Shown here: in pieces, positions 20,601 through 29,472 of the stretch
Numbering within the stretch: position 1 is the first letter of the stretch
Layout: each line of letters opens with the position of its first letter
NCBI RefSeq assembly: GCF_007860135.1
Contig: NZ_SJPV01000020.1
Location: 42,309-106,308, forward strand
Origin: Novipirellula artificiosorum
GTDB taxonomy: Bacteria; Planctomycetota; Planctomycetia; Pirellulales; Pirellulaceae
Reading direction: 5' to 3'
DNA: 64,000 nt
Notes under the pieces: model-generated
Told to the model about the DNA's origin: nothing
What the model saw: the letters and a program-made list of their open reading frames with translations, nothing else
Database searches by the model: none
Made by a program: the position numbers and the translations under genes

Positions 20601-22121
20601 ATGTTCCTGCACCGCTGCTTGATTCCTACGTTTGTTGTCACAATCCTACTGCCGTTCGCATTCGCGAATGCAGAAGAATTTGATTTTCACCATGAAGCCG
20701 TTTTGGGCACTTCGCTTCATCTGCGAATCGATGCGGATTCATCTGACGTTGCCGACCTTGCCGAAGCGAAGGTGCTTCGCGAGATTGATCGGCTCAGCCG
20801 AATCTACAGTACCTACGACGCTTCGAGTGAATTGAGGACATTGTTGAATTTGCCGGTCGGCTCGGCGATGCCTTTGTCCGACGAACTGTATGAAACGCTG
20901 AGGATGTGTGATGATTGGATCGTCGCCAGCAGAGGAGCGTTTAACCCGTCCGTTGAGGTGCTGTCGCGTGCTTGGCAGCAGGCGGAAGAGACTGGCAGAC
21001 CGATCGATGCTGCCGAACTCAGCACCATCACTCAATCTCTCGCCGGACCGCACTGGCAACTTGACTCTCAGAGCCACGGTGCCATTCGTCGATCGGGGAT
21101 GCCGTTATCACTCAACGCGATCGCCAAAGGCGTGATTCTGGATCAGATCGCTGAAACGCTTCTGACGAGCAACCCAACGATCCGCGGGGTGATGCTAAAC
21201 ATCGGTGGCGATGTTCGTGTAGCAGGTGAGATTGCCGTGGAGATCGCGATTGCGGACCCTGAGCACGACGCGATCACATCACCCGCACTCGCTTCAATGC
21301 GACTCGCGAACGCGGCGGTTGCGACCAGCGGTTGTACGGAGCGGCACTTTGATATCGGTGGTGTTCGGTATTCGCATCTCATCGATCCCCGCAGCGGAGT
21401 ACCGGTCACCGACACGGTCAGCTCAACCGTCATCGCAATGCAGGCGAGCACTGCAGATGTGTTGGCAACGATTTGCAGTGTGTTACCGATGTCCGATAGC
21501 ATCAAGCTGGTCAACTCGCTTCCTGGCGTCGAATGTTTGTTGGTGTCGGCCGGCGGCTTGGTGGCAAAAAGTGCGGATTGGCCACAACAGGAATCCGAGG
21601 GTGAGGAGAAAGACACGGCCAAGGCACAGCAAACGAGAGCGGAGCAAGCAGAGACGGTTCATGAAATGCGAATCCAGTTCGAGATCGGCAGTGCATCGGA
21701 TCGAGGACGCTATCGTCGGCCCTATGTTGCAGTTTGGGTCGAAGACAAAGATGGTTTTCCAGTGAAGACATTGACGCTGTTCTTGATGAAGAACCAACCT
21801 GGGCCACGTTGGCATCGCGACCTTCGTCGCTGGTATGCTGATGACCAGATGCGATTGCTCGTTGACAAGACGAGCGTGATTGAGACGGTGTCCAAGCCAA
21901 CCAGGAATCCTGGGCAATACAAGGTCGAGTGGGATGGCCGTGACGATGCAGGAAAGAGGTTAAGTGACGGTGGCTACACGTTGCTCATCGAGGCGGCACG
22001 GGAACATGGGACGTATCAGCTGATCAAGTTCCCCTTCACATTGGGGGGAGCACCCTTCGAGGAAACACTGAAGGGGAATGCTGAGATCCGTAGCGCAAAC
22101 GTGACGTATTCCAAGAAATGA
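20601..22121 (+). CDS. apbE: FAD:protein FMN transferase (ApbE) fused to DUF2271
   Basis: The 506-residue product has a signal peptide (residues 1-24) and then an ApbE domain (about 28-325). The domain contains GAFNPSVEVLSRAW, the LNAIAKGVILDQ block, NIGGDVRVAG, and the SGCTERHF/SHLIDPRSG segment that binds FAD and metal. After a charged linker (about 330-352) a DUF2271 domain (about 356-495) contains PYVAVWVEDKDGFPVKTLTL and YKVEWDGRDDAGK. ApbE attaches FMN covalently to Thr/Ser of redox proteins outside the cytoplasm. The stop codon overlaps the next start (ATGA), giving tight coupling to a PepSY membrane protein. Together they suggest a flavin-based membrane electron-transfer module. Confidence 0.9.
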   Translation: MFLHRCLIPTFVVTILLPFAFANAEEFDFHHEAVLGTSLHLRIDADSSDVADLAEAKVLREIDRLSRIYSTYDASSELRTLLNLPVGSAMPLSDELYETLRMCDDWIVASRGAFNPSVEVLSRAWQQAEETGRPIDAAELSTITQSLAGPHWQLDSQSHGAIRRSGMPLSLNAIAKGVILDQIAETLLTSNPTIRGVMLNIGGDVRVAGEIAVEIAIADPEHDAITSPALASMRLANAAVATSGCTERHFDIGGVRYSHLIDPRSGVPVTDTVSSTVIAMQASTADVLATICSVLPMSDSIKLVNSLPGVECLLVSAGGLVAKSADWPQQESEGEEKDTAKAQQTRAEQAETVHEMRIQFEIGSASDRGRYRRPYVAVWVEDKDGFPVKTLTLFLMKNQPGPRWHRDLRRWYADDQMRLLVDKTSVIETVSKPTRNPGQYKVEWDGRDDAGKRLSDGGYTLLIEAAREHGTYQLIKFPFTLGGAPFEETLKGNAEIRSANVTYSKK

Positions 22122-22771
22122 ATCCAATCACGACGCATCCCCATCACAAGCGACTCCGACGCAGCTTGGCGTCTTGGAGTCGTTGGCTGCATATCTACTT
22201 GTCAATGTTTGGCCTTGTCACCATTCTATTCTTCAGCATCACTGGGTTGACTTTGAACCATCCTGATTGGTTCTTTGCGGAACAGACGACTCGCGTGACC
22301 GGGCAGCTCGAAACGGGCCTACTTCATCAAGTCAATCCGCCGCCCGAGAATTGGGACGAGAGTGATTACCGTCATCAAGTGGATACCTTGGAAGTCGCCG
22401 AGCGATTGCGAGCGGAACATCGTCTGGCTGGTCGTGTTTCCGATTTCCTGGTCTTCGAGGATGAGTGTGAGGTTACGTTCGAACGGCCTGGGTATGCGGC
22501 GACGGCGAGAATCGACCGGGCTTCGGGTGAATATTCTTTGGATGTGACGGCCAACGATCTGGCAACGGTGATGAATGATCTGCACAAAGGTCGGCACACG
22601 GGCTATTGGTGGTCGTGGGTGATCGACGTGTCGGCCGTCATCGGCACGTTGACCGGAGTGACCGGGTTCATCCTGATTTTCTTCCTCCGCCTTCGCCGAA
22701 TCCAGGGAACGGCAACCGCAATCGTTGGCGGAATCGTGCTTTGGATCTTCTATCGCATCGCAATCGGGTAG
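22118..22771 (+). CDS. PepSY-associated transmembrane protein
   Basis: The 217-residue product has an N-terminal helix beginning WLHIYLSMFGLVTILFFSIT and a GLTLNHPDWFF motif, then a periplasmic part (about residues 60-150). Two further helices follow (WSWVIDVSAVIGTLTGVTGF and IVGGIVLWIFYRIAIG). This matches short PepSY_TM proteins that act in transmembrane electron transfer or metal reduction. It overlaps apbE by four bases. The N-terminal histidines (HPHHK, residue 8 on; LHIY) could be haem ligands but this is unproven. A terminator-like hairpin follows. Confidence 0.8.
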   Translation: MNPITTHPHHKRLRRSLASWSRWLHIYLSMFGLVTILFFSITGLTLNHPDWFFAEQTTRVTGQLETGLLHQVNPPPENWDESDYRHQVDTLEVAERLRAEHRLAGRVSDFLVFEDECEVTFERPGYAATARIDRASGEYSLDVTANDLATVMNDLHKGRHTGYWWSWVIDVSAVIGTLTGVTGFILIFFLRLRRIQGTATAIVGGIVLWIFYRIAIG

Positions 22772-22793
22772 TGAAAGCAAGGGAATCGTCGTT

Positions 22794-22874
22794 GTTCAAC
22801 CGTGATCCGCAGCTGGGCCTTGCGGGATAGGGGGGGGCGTGCACCTCTGTGACCAGCGGTTGAACCTTTTTTTT
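22794..22874 (+). terminator. Probable intrinsic terminator of the apbE operon
   Basis: The arms gttcaaccg (22794-22802) and cggttgaac (22857-22865) pair perfectly, and eight T follow at 22867-22874. The loop is long (54 bases) but has internal pairing (gctgg with ccagc). It lies 22 bases after the PepSY stop. Confidence 0.55.
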
Positions 22875-22929
22875 GCCTTGGTCGTGACAAATGGGTTTAT
22901 TAATCGCCCCTATTATCCAGAGGGCTTCG

Positions 22930-23014
22930 CTAGCTGGACAGCGCCATTTTGTGGGCGATTTACTGTGATTTGCCGAATCGATCTCGGAGTGAGCGGCGAG
23001 GCGCTAGCCGCCGG
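22930..23014 (+). repeat. Copy 2 of dispersed ctggacagcgcca element
   Basis: It begins ctagctggacagcgcca like the full copy at 50807, then has about 30 bases of unrelated sequence. At 22991-23014 it shows gagcggcgaggcgctagccg+ccgg, which matches the inner arm of the full element at 22 of 24 positions. The rest of the 22772-23123 gap holds no gene. Confidence 0.7.
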
Positions 23015-23123
23015 TCGTTCATGGGCATCCTCGGCAGCCAGCGCCTTGCGTTCCTAAAGAGACGCGGTCCAGCGACGCACCCTGTTATTCGAATTCGTTT
23101 CCCTTCATCAAACCGAAGACTCC

Positions 23124-24851
23124 ATGAAACGCAGTAATTCCAAGCCCCGTCGTCAACTGAAACGGCGTCTTTCACTCGAGTCACTTGAAATGCGACGTGT
23201 GCTCGCAGCCAGTTTTGGTTGGGATGGCCCCGGATTGGGGAGTGCCGAGTTGACCTATCACATTTCAGGAAGCCCGAGCTCACTGACGCAAGCCGAAACA
23301 AACGCAGCGATCGAGACGGCGCTTTCGGCTTGGTCAGGTGCCGCAGACATCACCTTCACGCCTACGAACCAAGCGGGACGACAAGACTCGATCGATATCT
23401 CGTTTACCAACATTGACGGCAGTTCCGGGATCTTGGCCCAGGCCTACTTTCCTGACGACGTGAATTCAGGCCGTATCGCCGGTGATATTCAATTTGACAT
23501 TTCGGAGGCGTGGGAAGTCGGCAACTCACTCGGCAACCAAGCCTTTGATCTGGTTTGGGTCGCTGCTCACGAGATCGGCCATTCCCTAGGCCTTGATCAT
23601 GCCGTCACGATCGGTTCGGTGCTTGCCCCGTACGTGTCGCCAAGTCAATCCTTCGCTGGGTTGGGGACGTCGGATATCGCCGCCATTCAAAGCCTTTACG
23701 CTGCGGCCGACTTTACCCCAACCGCCGACACCGCCGAGGCGAATGTCGATGAAGCTGCGATGGATGAAACTCCCGCCGACGAAACGGCGACCGATGATCC
23801 GGAGGACCCTGGCGATGCGGACAACGATCCGTTCCCACGCCATCGTTGGCGTCGGGGTGGCAATTGGCATCGATTCGGTGGCCGATTGGATTCTGATCTT
23901 CCTGAGTTCTTCAACTATCAAAACCCAACGGACGTCAATAGCGATGATCAGACGACGGCTTTGGATGCGTTGACGATCATCAACCAACTCAATCGTTCGG
24001 CTTCGGGCGAAGACTCCGTGGATGTTTCGATGTGCGACACCAACGGCGACGGTGAGATTACTGCGGTTGACGCACTGACCGTGATCAATGCGATGAACAA
24101 CAGCGAAGGCACAACGACCGTCACGGAGATCACCGTTGCGATCGAGTCGATGGATGACGAAAGTGATACCGCGGATACAACGGTGGACGAGGTCGACGAC
24201 AGCGAAGACCCCACGGGCGACGTGGATGACAGCGAAGCCCCCGTCGACGATGGCGGTTTGGTCGACGACGAAGACGATACGGACGTTGAAGACATGGATG
24301 ACGAAATGTGCAGCGGTGAGGGTCATCGCGGTGGACATCACGGCGACCGGCAAATTGGATTTGCCGTTGGACGATTCGGCAGAAAAGTTGAGCAGGTATT
24401 CGATCGCTTTGACGCTAGCGGAGACGGCAGCCTGAGCGAAGATGAATTACCCAGTAAGTTGTGGGAAAAGCTAAATGCAGAGGGTGTGGACGCTAACGAG
24501 GATGGTCTGATAACGCTTGAGGAAATTGACGCCGCGATGCTGGCCGCTCGGGAAGCGAAGTTCACGGAACTTGACGTAGACGAAAACGGGTTGCTAAGCG
24601 AAGACGAAGTCAGCGAGCGGTTCTGGACAAAACTGTCCGACGCCGATACCGACGCCGATGGAAGTGTCTCGCTGGATGAGACCATCCAATGGATTGCTGA
24701 ACGAGAAACGGAAACCGAAACGGAAAGGGATACGATGACATCTGATACCGGCGAACGGTTTGGCGAAGCGCGTCACCACCGTCAACAGGGCACCGACGTT
24801 GTGTTTGCACAAATTGGACGCGGCTTCGCAGCGGGCAGAAGTCGCCGCTAG
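23124..24851 (+). CDS. Metzincin (matrixin-like) protease with dockerin and EF-hand repeats
   Basis: The 575-residue product starts with a basic stretch and a LEPR-XLL-like motif (SLESLEMRRVLAA, residues 17-29). A matrixin-like catalytic domain follows, with the zinc site HEIGHSLGLDH at residues 149-159 (His149, Glu150, His153, His159). At the Met-turn the expected Met is Leu (SVLAPY, residue 167). A dockerin-like pair of calcium loops (DVNSDDQTTALDALT and DTNGDGEITAVDALT) covers about 270-320. A very acidic linker follows, then four EF-hand loops (about 425-535). I infer a surface or secreted calcium-dependent protease. The dockerin may bind a cohesin elsewhere; none was seen here. Confidence 0.85.
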   Translation: MKRSNSKPRRQLKRRLSLESLEMRRVLAASFGWDGPGLGSAELTYHISGSPSSLTQAETNAAIETALSAWSGAADITFTPTNQAGRQDSIDISFTNIDGSSGILAQAYFPDDVNSGRIAGDIQFDISEAWEVGNSLGNQAFDLVWVAAHEIGHSLGLDHAVTIGSVLAPYVSPSQSFAGLGTSDIAAIQSLYAAADFTPTADTAEANVDEAAMDETPADETATDDPEDPGDADNDPFPRHRWRRGGNWHRFGGRLDSDLPEFFNYQNPTDVNSDDQTTALDALTIINQLNRSASGEDSVDVSMCDTNGDGEITAVDALTVINAMNNSEGTTTVTEITVAIESMDDESDTADTTVDEVDDSEDPTGDVDDSEAPVDDGGLVDDEDDTDVEDMDDEMCSGEGHRGGHHGDRQIGFAVGRFGRKVEQVFDRFDASGDGSLSEDELPSKLWEKLNAEGVDANEDGLITLEEIDAAMLAAREAKFTELDVDENGLLSEDEVSERFWTKLSDADTDADGSVSLDETIQWIAERETETETERDTMTSDTGERFGEARHHRQQGTDVVFAQIGRGFAAGRSRR

Positions 24852-25046
24852 CGGATTGTTGACAAGATGCACCGATCTGTTCCGTCGTCAGCCGCAGGCG
24901 TCCGCTTAAGGGTGACGGCTGCGTCAGCGGCTGAAAATTTGAAAAAATGCAATTTTTCATCGGCGGTTTTCCGTTTCGATTGTAACCTTGAAGCTAGAGA
25001 CTCATCTTTTCAACGCAAAAATCTCCTCAAAAATGCGGTTTCGGTC

Positions 25047-25709
25047 ATGTCCACCGACTCACTTTCTGCCACCGGTCCAAAGCAAGTTTGGGGGCCTGAC
25101 CTAAGTTTCCATGACCTTCTCACACGAGCCCGTGCTCACGACAGTGAGGCACTTGGCCATTTGCTGCAGTGGTACGCCAACTATCTGACCGTTCTAGCCG
25201 CCACCCAGCTCGACCGTCGTTTGCGACGCCGAGTCAATCCGTCCGATATCGTTCAAGAGGCGATGCTCGCTGCCCACCGCGACTTCGGCGACTTTCGCGG
25301 CAATTGCCAAGCGGAGCTGCTCGGTTGGCTCCGGCAAATCCTGATCCATACCCTACACCGTGTTTTCGACAAGCACATCAAAGCGGGTAAGCGAGACATC
25401 CGCCGCGAAGTCTCGATCGACAAGCTTTCCGACCGACTGGAAGAATCCGCGGGAAATCTCGCCAATCTCTTGCAGGCTCCTACCGAATCTCCCAGTGCTC
25501 CGATGCAACAGCGCGAACGCGCAGTGGAATTCGCTGACCAACTGAGCGTACTGCGGCCCGACTACCGCGACGTGATCATTTACCGAATTCTGCAAGGGCT
25601 GACGTTTGACGAAATCGCTGAACGGATGGGCCGCAGCGGTGGTGCCGTTCGAATGCTCTGGCTGCGTGCACTCGAAGCCTTCAAGACTCACGGTGAGGAG
25701 CGACCATGA
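25047..25709 (+). CDS. ECF-type RNA polymerase sigma factor
   Basis: The product of about 220 residues has sigma region 2 with DPxDIVQEAMLAAHRDFGDF-like sequence (NPSDIVQEAM) and a WLRQILIHTL core helix. Region 4 contains LRPDYRDVIIYRILQGL and a helix-turn-helix ending GGAVRMLWLRAL. This is the planctomycete ECF group that is linked to Ser/Thr kinases. I chose the ATG at 25047; the longer form from 24867 would add 60 residues without family match. The gene overlaps the kinase gene by four bases (ATGA), so the two proteins are made together. It probably activates its own operon or surface-protein genes (inference). Confidence 0.85.
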   Translation: MSTDSLSATGPKQVWGPDLSFHDLLTRARAHDSEALGHLLQWYANYLTVLAATQLDRRLRRRVNPSDIVQEAMLAAHRDFGDFRGNCQAELLGWLRQILIHTLHRVFDKHIKAGKRDIRREVSIDKLSDRLEESAGNLANLLQAPTESPSAPMQQRERAVEFADQLSVLRPDYRDVIIYRILQGLTFDEIAERMGRSGGAVRMLWLRALEAFKTHGEERP

Positions 25710-28387
25710 TCATCGAAGAGACCGAGCCGGACATCAGTGTCGAACCAGCGATGCTGCGTGAATTGACGGAAGATCAAAGGACGCGACTCACAGAGCAGCT
25801 TGATGAATACCTTCGTGGGATGGAACAGGGTGCGGCAGTGGATGTCGGCGAGATCGCCCGCCAGAACCCTGATCTTGCAGATGTCTTCAAAGTTTACTTG
25901 AGCAAGCTTCAGGCGATCTACGGAATTGCAGTTGGCTTTGATGCGGGTGATGCGAGGGGCTTATCCGCGTTCACTCAACGATTAAGCGATGGATGCTCGG
26001 CAGAACAAAACAGGTTCGACATCAACGGGCCCATGAAGCTTGGTGATTTCACCATCCTACACGAGCTAGGACGAGGCGGGATGGGCGTGGTCTACGAAGC
26101 GAATCAGCAATCACTCAATCGCCGTGTTGCGATCAAGTTGTTGTCCGTATCGTCCGCTATCGATGCGAATCAAATCGCCAGATTTCGCAACGAGGCTCAC
26201 GCCGCAGGTCTGTTGCAGCATCCAAATATCGTCGCGGTGCACAGCGTTGGTTCCGATCGCGGGATTCATTACTATGCGATGCAGTTAATTGAGGGTCAAT
26301 CGATGGACGCATGGGTGCGGAATCGCGGCGATGCTCCACCGAAGGATGGCTCCGTTGCTTGGAGTCAAGTCGTTCGTTGGTGCGTCGATATCGCCGACGC
26401 ATTGCATTGTGCGCATGCTACCGGTGTGGTCCACCGCGACGTCAAGCCCTCCAACCTGATGCTCGATGGCAGTGGCAAGATCTGGATCACTGACTTCGGG
26501 TTGGCTCGTTGCCAAAGCGACCAGTCCTTGACCAAGCCAGGCGATCTTGTTGGCACGATGCGCTACATGAGTCCTGAACAGTCCAGTGGTCAATCGGCAC
26601 TGGTTGATGGGAGGACCGATATCTATTCTCTCGCTGCCACTGCATACGAAATGCTCGCCCTGCGTCCAGCACACCCAGGTGACGAAACGGCGACGATTCT
26701 GCGATCGATTGATCAGCACAACGTTACCCCCTTACGCCAGCATTGCCCATCGATACCACGTGACTTAGAAACGGTGGTTGCGAAAGCGATGTCCAAGCAT
26801 CGCGATCAGCGTTACGAAACGGCTGCGGATTTTCGCGATGATCTTCGCCGCGTTTTGGCCGGGGAACCGACGATCGCTCGGCCCGCCAGTATCATTGACA
26901 AAGTCGCCAATTGGGCGATCAAGCATCAGCGCAGTGTACTGGTTTCCGTCTTGGTGATCATGCTCGTTGCCACATTGGGGTTCGTTGGATTAGCCGTCGG
27001 CACCGCAGTGATCACCGCAGAGAAGCGAGCATCGGTCCAGCACGCGATTGCAGCAGCACGCGGTGAAAAACTCGCTCGCGATGCCGTTGACCGCCTCGGT
27101 GCTCAAATGGCCGAGCTGCTCTCGGAGATTCCCGCTGCCGAATCGGTCCGTCGTCGACTGTTGAGCGAAACGCTCGACTATTACCAACAGTTCGCCTTTC
27201 ATGCAGACGATGACCCGGACTTGCAAGAGGACCTCGCAATCACGTTTGGAAAAATCGGAGGGTTGCAAAGTGAATTGGGAGCAGGCGATGAGGCTGTCGA
27301 CTCGTATCAGAAGTCGGAGTCGCTCTATTCTCGGCTTGCCGAGCCATTGCCCTCTCGGCTCCGCTTGCAGCTCGATTGGTCTACAAGCCAAAACAACCTT
27401 GCTGAGTCACTCCATCGCAGTGGTCGTATCGATGACGCAGCCGTTTGGTTTGCTGAGGCGATTCAGAAACAGACGGATCTACTTCGCACGGTGAACGAGG
27501 TGAATGACGACTCCCTGCATGACACCGTTGTGATGCGTCTGTCGACCTCGTTGAACAACCTCGGTTTGCTCTTGAGCGAGGCGGGTGCTTTGGAGGAAGC
27601 GGAAGCGTCCTACAGACGAGCGATCGCATTGTTGGCGTCTGGGAACGACAACGACTCTTCTGCGGCACAACGACAACAACTTGCGTCGGTCCAAGTCAAC
27701 CTCGGCGGACTGCTGACTCGATCCGATCCGGCACGCGCCGCAGAGTATGCTCGTGAGGCGCTCGTGATCCAAGCCGATTCGCTTTCTTCCAACCCCGGTA
27801 ACGCAAGGCTGGCGACGCAAGTTGTTGTCACGCTCAACACGCTCGGGGCCGCACAATTGGAAGCGGAGCAGCTTTCGGCAGCGGTGAACTCGCTGGAGCG
27901 AGCAGCCGAGATTGGCAAGCAGTTGTTACAGCGTTGGCCAGATCAAATGACGTATCGCCGGGATTTTGTGATTAGCTTGAACCAACTTGGGTTAGCGTTG
28001 TCAAAATCAGGAAAGCTCAACCTCGCGACGGCAAGATTCGAGGAGGCTGTGGAGCAAGGGCGAACGCTTGCCGAGCAATTTCCGGAGGATGCCGAGATTC
28101 AAAGCATGCTCGGTGGAGTGTTGAACAATTTTGGTTTTTTGCATCAACAACTTGGTGACGACCGCACGGCAATGGAGGCTTATGAAGAAGCTGTCAGAGT
28201 TCAAACCCACGCCGTGCAATTGGCCCCTGAGGTTGCTCGCTATCGAGCGTACTTGCTGAAGCATCAAGACAACTTGCGTTCGTTTCGCCGCATCGGTAAT
28301 AGCGTGCGAGTTTCCGTGAGCGAGAGGTTGCGTTCCGATGGGGACGGCAGTCACCAAGTGCAAGTGAGCAAGGAGGACCGATCATGA
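25706..28387 (+). CDS. Ser/Thr protein kinase with transmembrane helix and TPR domain
   Basis: The 893-residue protein has a 110-residue N-terminal extension, then a Hanks-type kinase domain (about 112-385). The glycine loop is GRGGMGVVYE, the catalytic loop HRDVKPSNLM (about 242-251) and the metal loop DFGLA (about 262-266). One transmembrane helix (about 411-435) is followed by an extracytoplasmic region rich in TPR-like helices, for example NNLGLLLSEAGALEEAEASY and LNQLGLALSKSGKLNLATA. Start and stop both overlap neighbouring genes by four bases. I infer a signalling unit in which the TPR part senses or binds an envelope protein, perhaps the product of the next gene, and the kinase acts on the upstream sigma factor. 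Confidence 0.9.
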   Translation: MIIEETEPDISVEPAMLRELTEDQRTRLTEQLDEYLRGMEQGAAVDVGEIARQNPDLADVFKVYLSKLQAIYGIAVGFDAGDARGLSAFTQRLSDGCSAEQNRFDINGPMKLGDFTILHELGRGGMGVVYEANQQSLNRRVAIKLLSVSSAIDANQIARFRNEAHAAGLLQHPNIVAVHSVGSDRGIHYYAMQLIEGQSMDAWVRNRGDAPPKDGSVAWSQVVRWCVDIADALHCAHATGVVHRDVKPSNLMLDGSGKIWITDFGLARCQSDQSLTKPGDLVGTMRYMSPEQSSGQSALVDGRTDIYSLAATAYEMLALRPAHPGDETATILRSIDQHNVTPLRQHCPSIPRDLETVVAKAMSKHRDQRYETAADFRDDLRRVLAGEPTIARPASIIDKVANWAIKHQRSVLVSVLVIMLVATLGFVGLAVGTAVITAEKRASVQHAIAAARGEKLARDAVDRLGAQMAELLSEIPAAESVRRRLLSETLDYYQQFAFHADDDPDLQEDLAITFGKIGGLQSELGAGDEAVDSYQKSESLYSRLAEPLPSRLRLQLDWSTSQNNLAESLHRSGRIDDAAVWFAEAIQKQTDLLRTVNEVNDDSLHDTVVMRLSTSLNNLGLLLSEAGALEEAEASYRRAIALLASGNDNDSSAAQRQQLASVQVNLGGLLTRSDPARAAEYAREALVIQADSLSSNPGNARLATQVVVTLNTLGAAQLEAEQLSAAVNSLERAAEIGKQLLQRWPDQMTYRRDFVISLNQLGLALSKSGKLNLATARFEEAVEQGRTLAEQFPEDAEIQSMLGGVLNNFGFLHQQLGDDRTAMEAYEEAVRVQTHAVQLAPEVARYRAYLLKHQDNLRSFRRIGNSVRVSVSERLRSDGDGSHQVQVSKEDRS

Positions 28388-29472
28388 ACACCCAACAAAC
28401 ACCACGCCAACTACTGCTTGAACAACTTGAGTCGCGTTGCTTGTTGGCCGGTAGTGTTTTCTTGTTTTCAAGTCCCGCTCCCGAGGCTTCTGCCCCACGT
28501 AATGATTCGATCAATCGTCATCCTGCCGACGTACAGGACCGTGGTGGGCTTGCGCGAGAGCAGGGTCAAGAACGTCGCCAAGTGCATCGTCAGGAACAAA
28601 CGAAGCAATCCGTCGTGACGGTCATCGTCTTCGTGCCGACCACCTCAAACGGAAACGACCTGATACCGCCGCAAACACAACCGAATGTGCCAACCCTGCC
28701 GAGCCGCAGCACACCCGAAGCGGAAGTCGTCACCGCGATGAAGATTCCATCGGAATCGCAGCAGCAGACGGACGTCTTGGCCGAACAACCGACAGCATCT
28801 TCGATTGACCAACAATTTGCGTCTCCAGAAACCGTTGCACGCTTGGGCAGTTCCCTGCCCATCGCGAGTGCGGAAACAAGCAGTATTGACCTAAAATCGT
28901 CGGGTGCACGGGACAGATGGGAAAACGACGTCGCCAATGAGCCGATGACGTTGGAAAGGCACGTGATTGATACTTTTCCAATGCTGCATCACCAGCTGCT
29001 GGAGTCAAAGCCGACCGAAACAGAACCCCCGTGGGAACTGCATCGCGAGACACTCAAGCGATTGCGGGAAGTTACGCAGGAACCTCTGAATCATCGACCG
29101 GAATCGACCGACGCCGTCATCGCAAGCTGGTTTGACGGAGCAGGCGGTTTGGTCGACCTTTCGGATCATGCAACCTCGCGATTGCAACCCGCCGAAGTTG
29201 ACCGCATTGTGACCGTCGGCCTTGATGCAAGGTTTGGGCTTCATCGATCATTCGACCTCATTGCGAGTGCGGAAACGGAGCCGGTGAGCGACGACGTTCG
29301 TGTCGCGATTCTCGACATGCTCAGACGGGTTAGCAGTGATGAGGCCCCACCGATCAGCGAGAACACACCAACCCGAATCCCATCGCTTACCTATTCCGGT
29401 GCAGCATTGGCAGCCGTCGGCGTCGCGTTGACGGTGCGACGCAAACGCTCCGCTTCGTCTGCTGCAAACTGA
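28384..29472 (+). CDS. LEPR-XLL-type surface protein with C-terminal membrane anchor, unknown function
   Basis: The 362-residue product starts with QLLLEQLESRCLLAG (residues 9-23), the planctomycete LEPR-XLL-like export signal. The middle is disordered-looking and rich in Thr, Glu, Gln and Ser, without recognised domains. The end has a hydrophobic stretch (SGAALAAVGVALTV, about 341-354) followed by RRKR, like LPxTG- or PEP-CTERM-style tail anchors but without their sorting motif. The start overlaps the kinase stop by four bases. The last 82 bases overlap, on the opposite strand, the end of the carboxylesterase gene. Probably the envelope partner or target of the sigma/kinase pair (inference). 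Confidence 0.75.
   Translation: MNTQQTPRQLLLEQLESRCLLAGSVFLFSSPAPEASAPRNDSINRHPADVQDRGGLAREQGQERRQVHRQEQTKQSVVTVIVFVPTTSNGNDLIPPQTQPNVPTLPSRSTPEAEVVTAMKIPSESQQQTDVLAEQPTASSIDQQFASPETVARLGSSLPIASAETSSIDLKSSGARDRWENDVANEPMTLERHVIDTFPMLHHQLLESKPTETEPPWELHRETLKRLREVTQEPLNHRPESTDAVIASWFDGAGGLVDLSDHATSRLQPAEVDRIVTVGLDARFGLHRSFDLIASAETEPVSDDVRVAILDMLRRVSSDEAPPISENTPTRIPSLTYSGAALAAVGVALTVRRKRSASSAAN

Noticed and set aside
24867..25046. N-terminal extension of the ECF sigma factor
   Set aside because: The extra 60 residues do not resemble the family and contain a hairpin-rich leader; ATG 25047 gives normal length.
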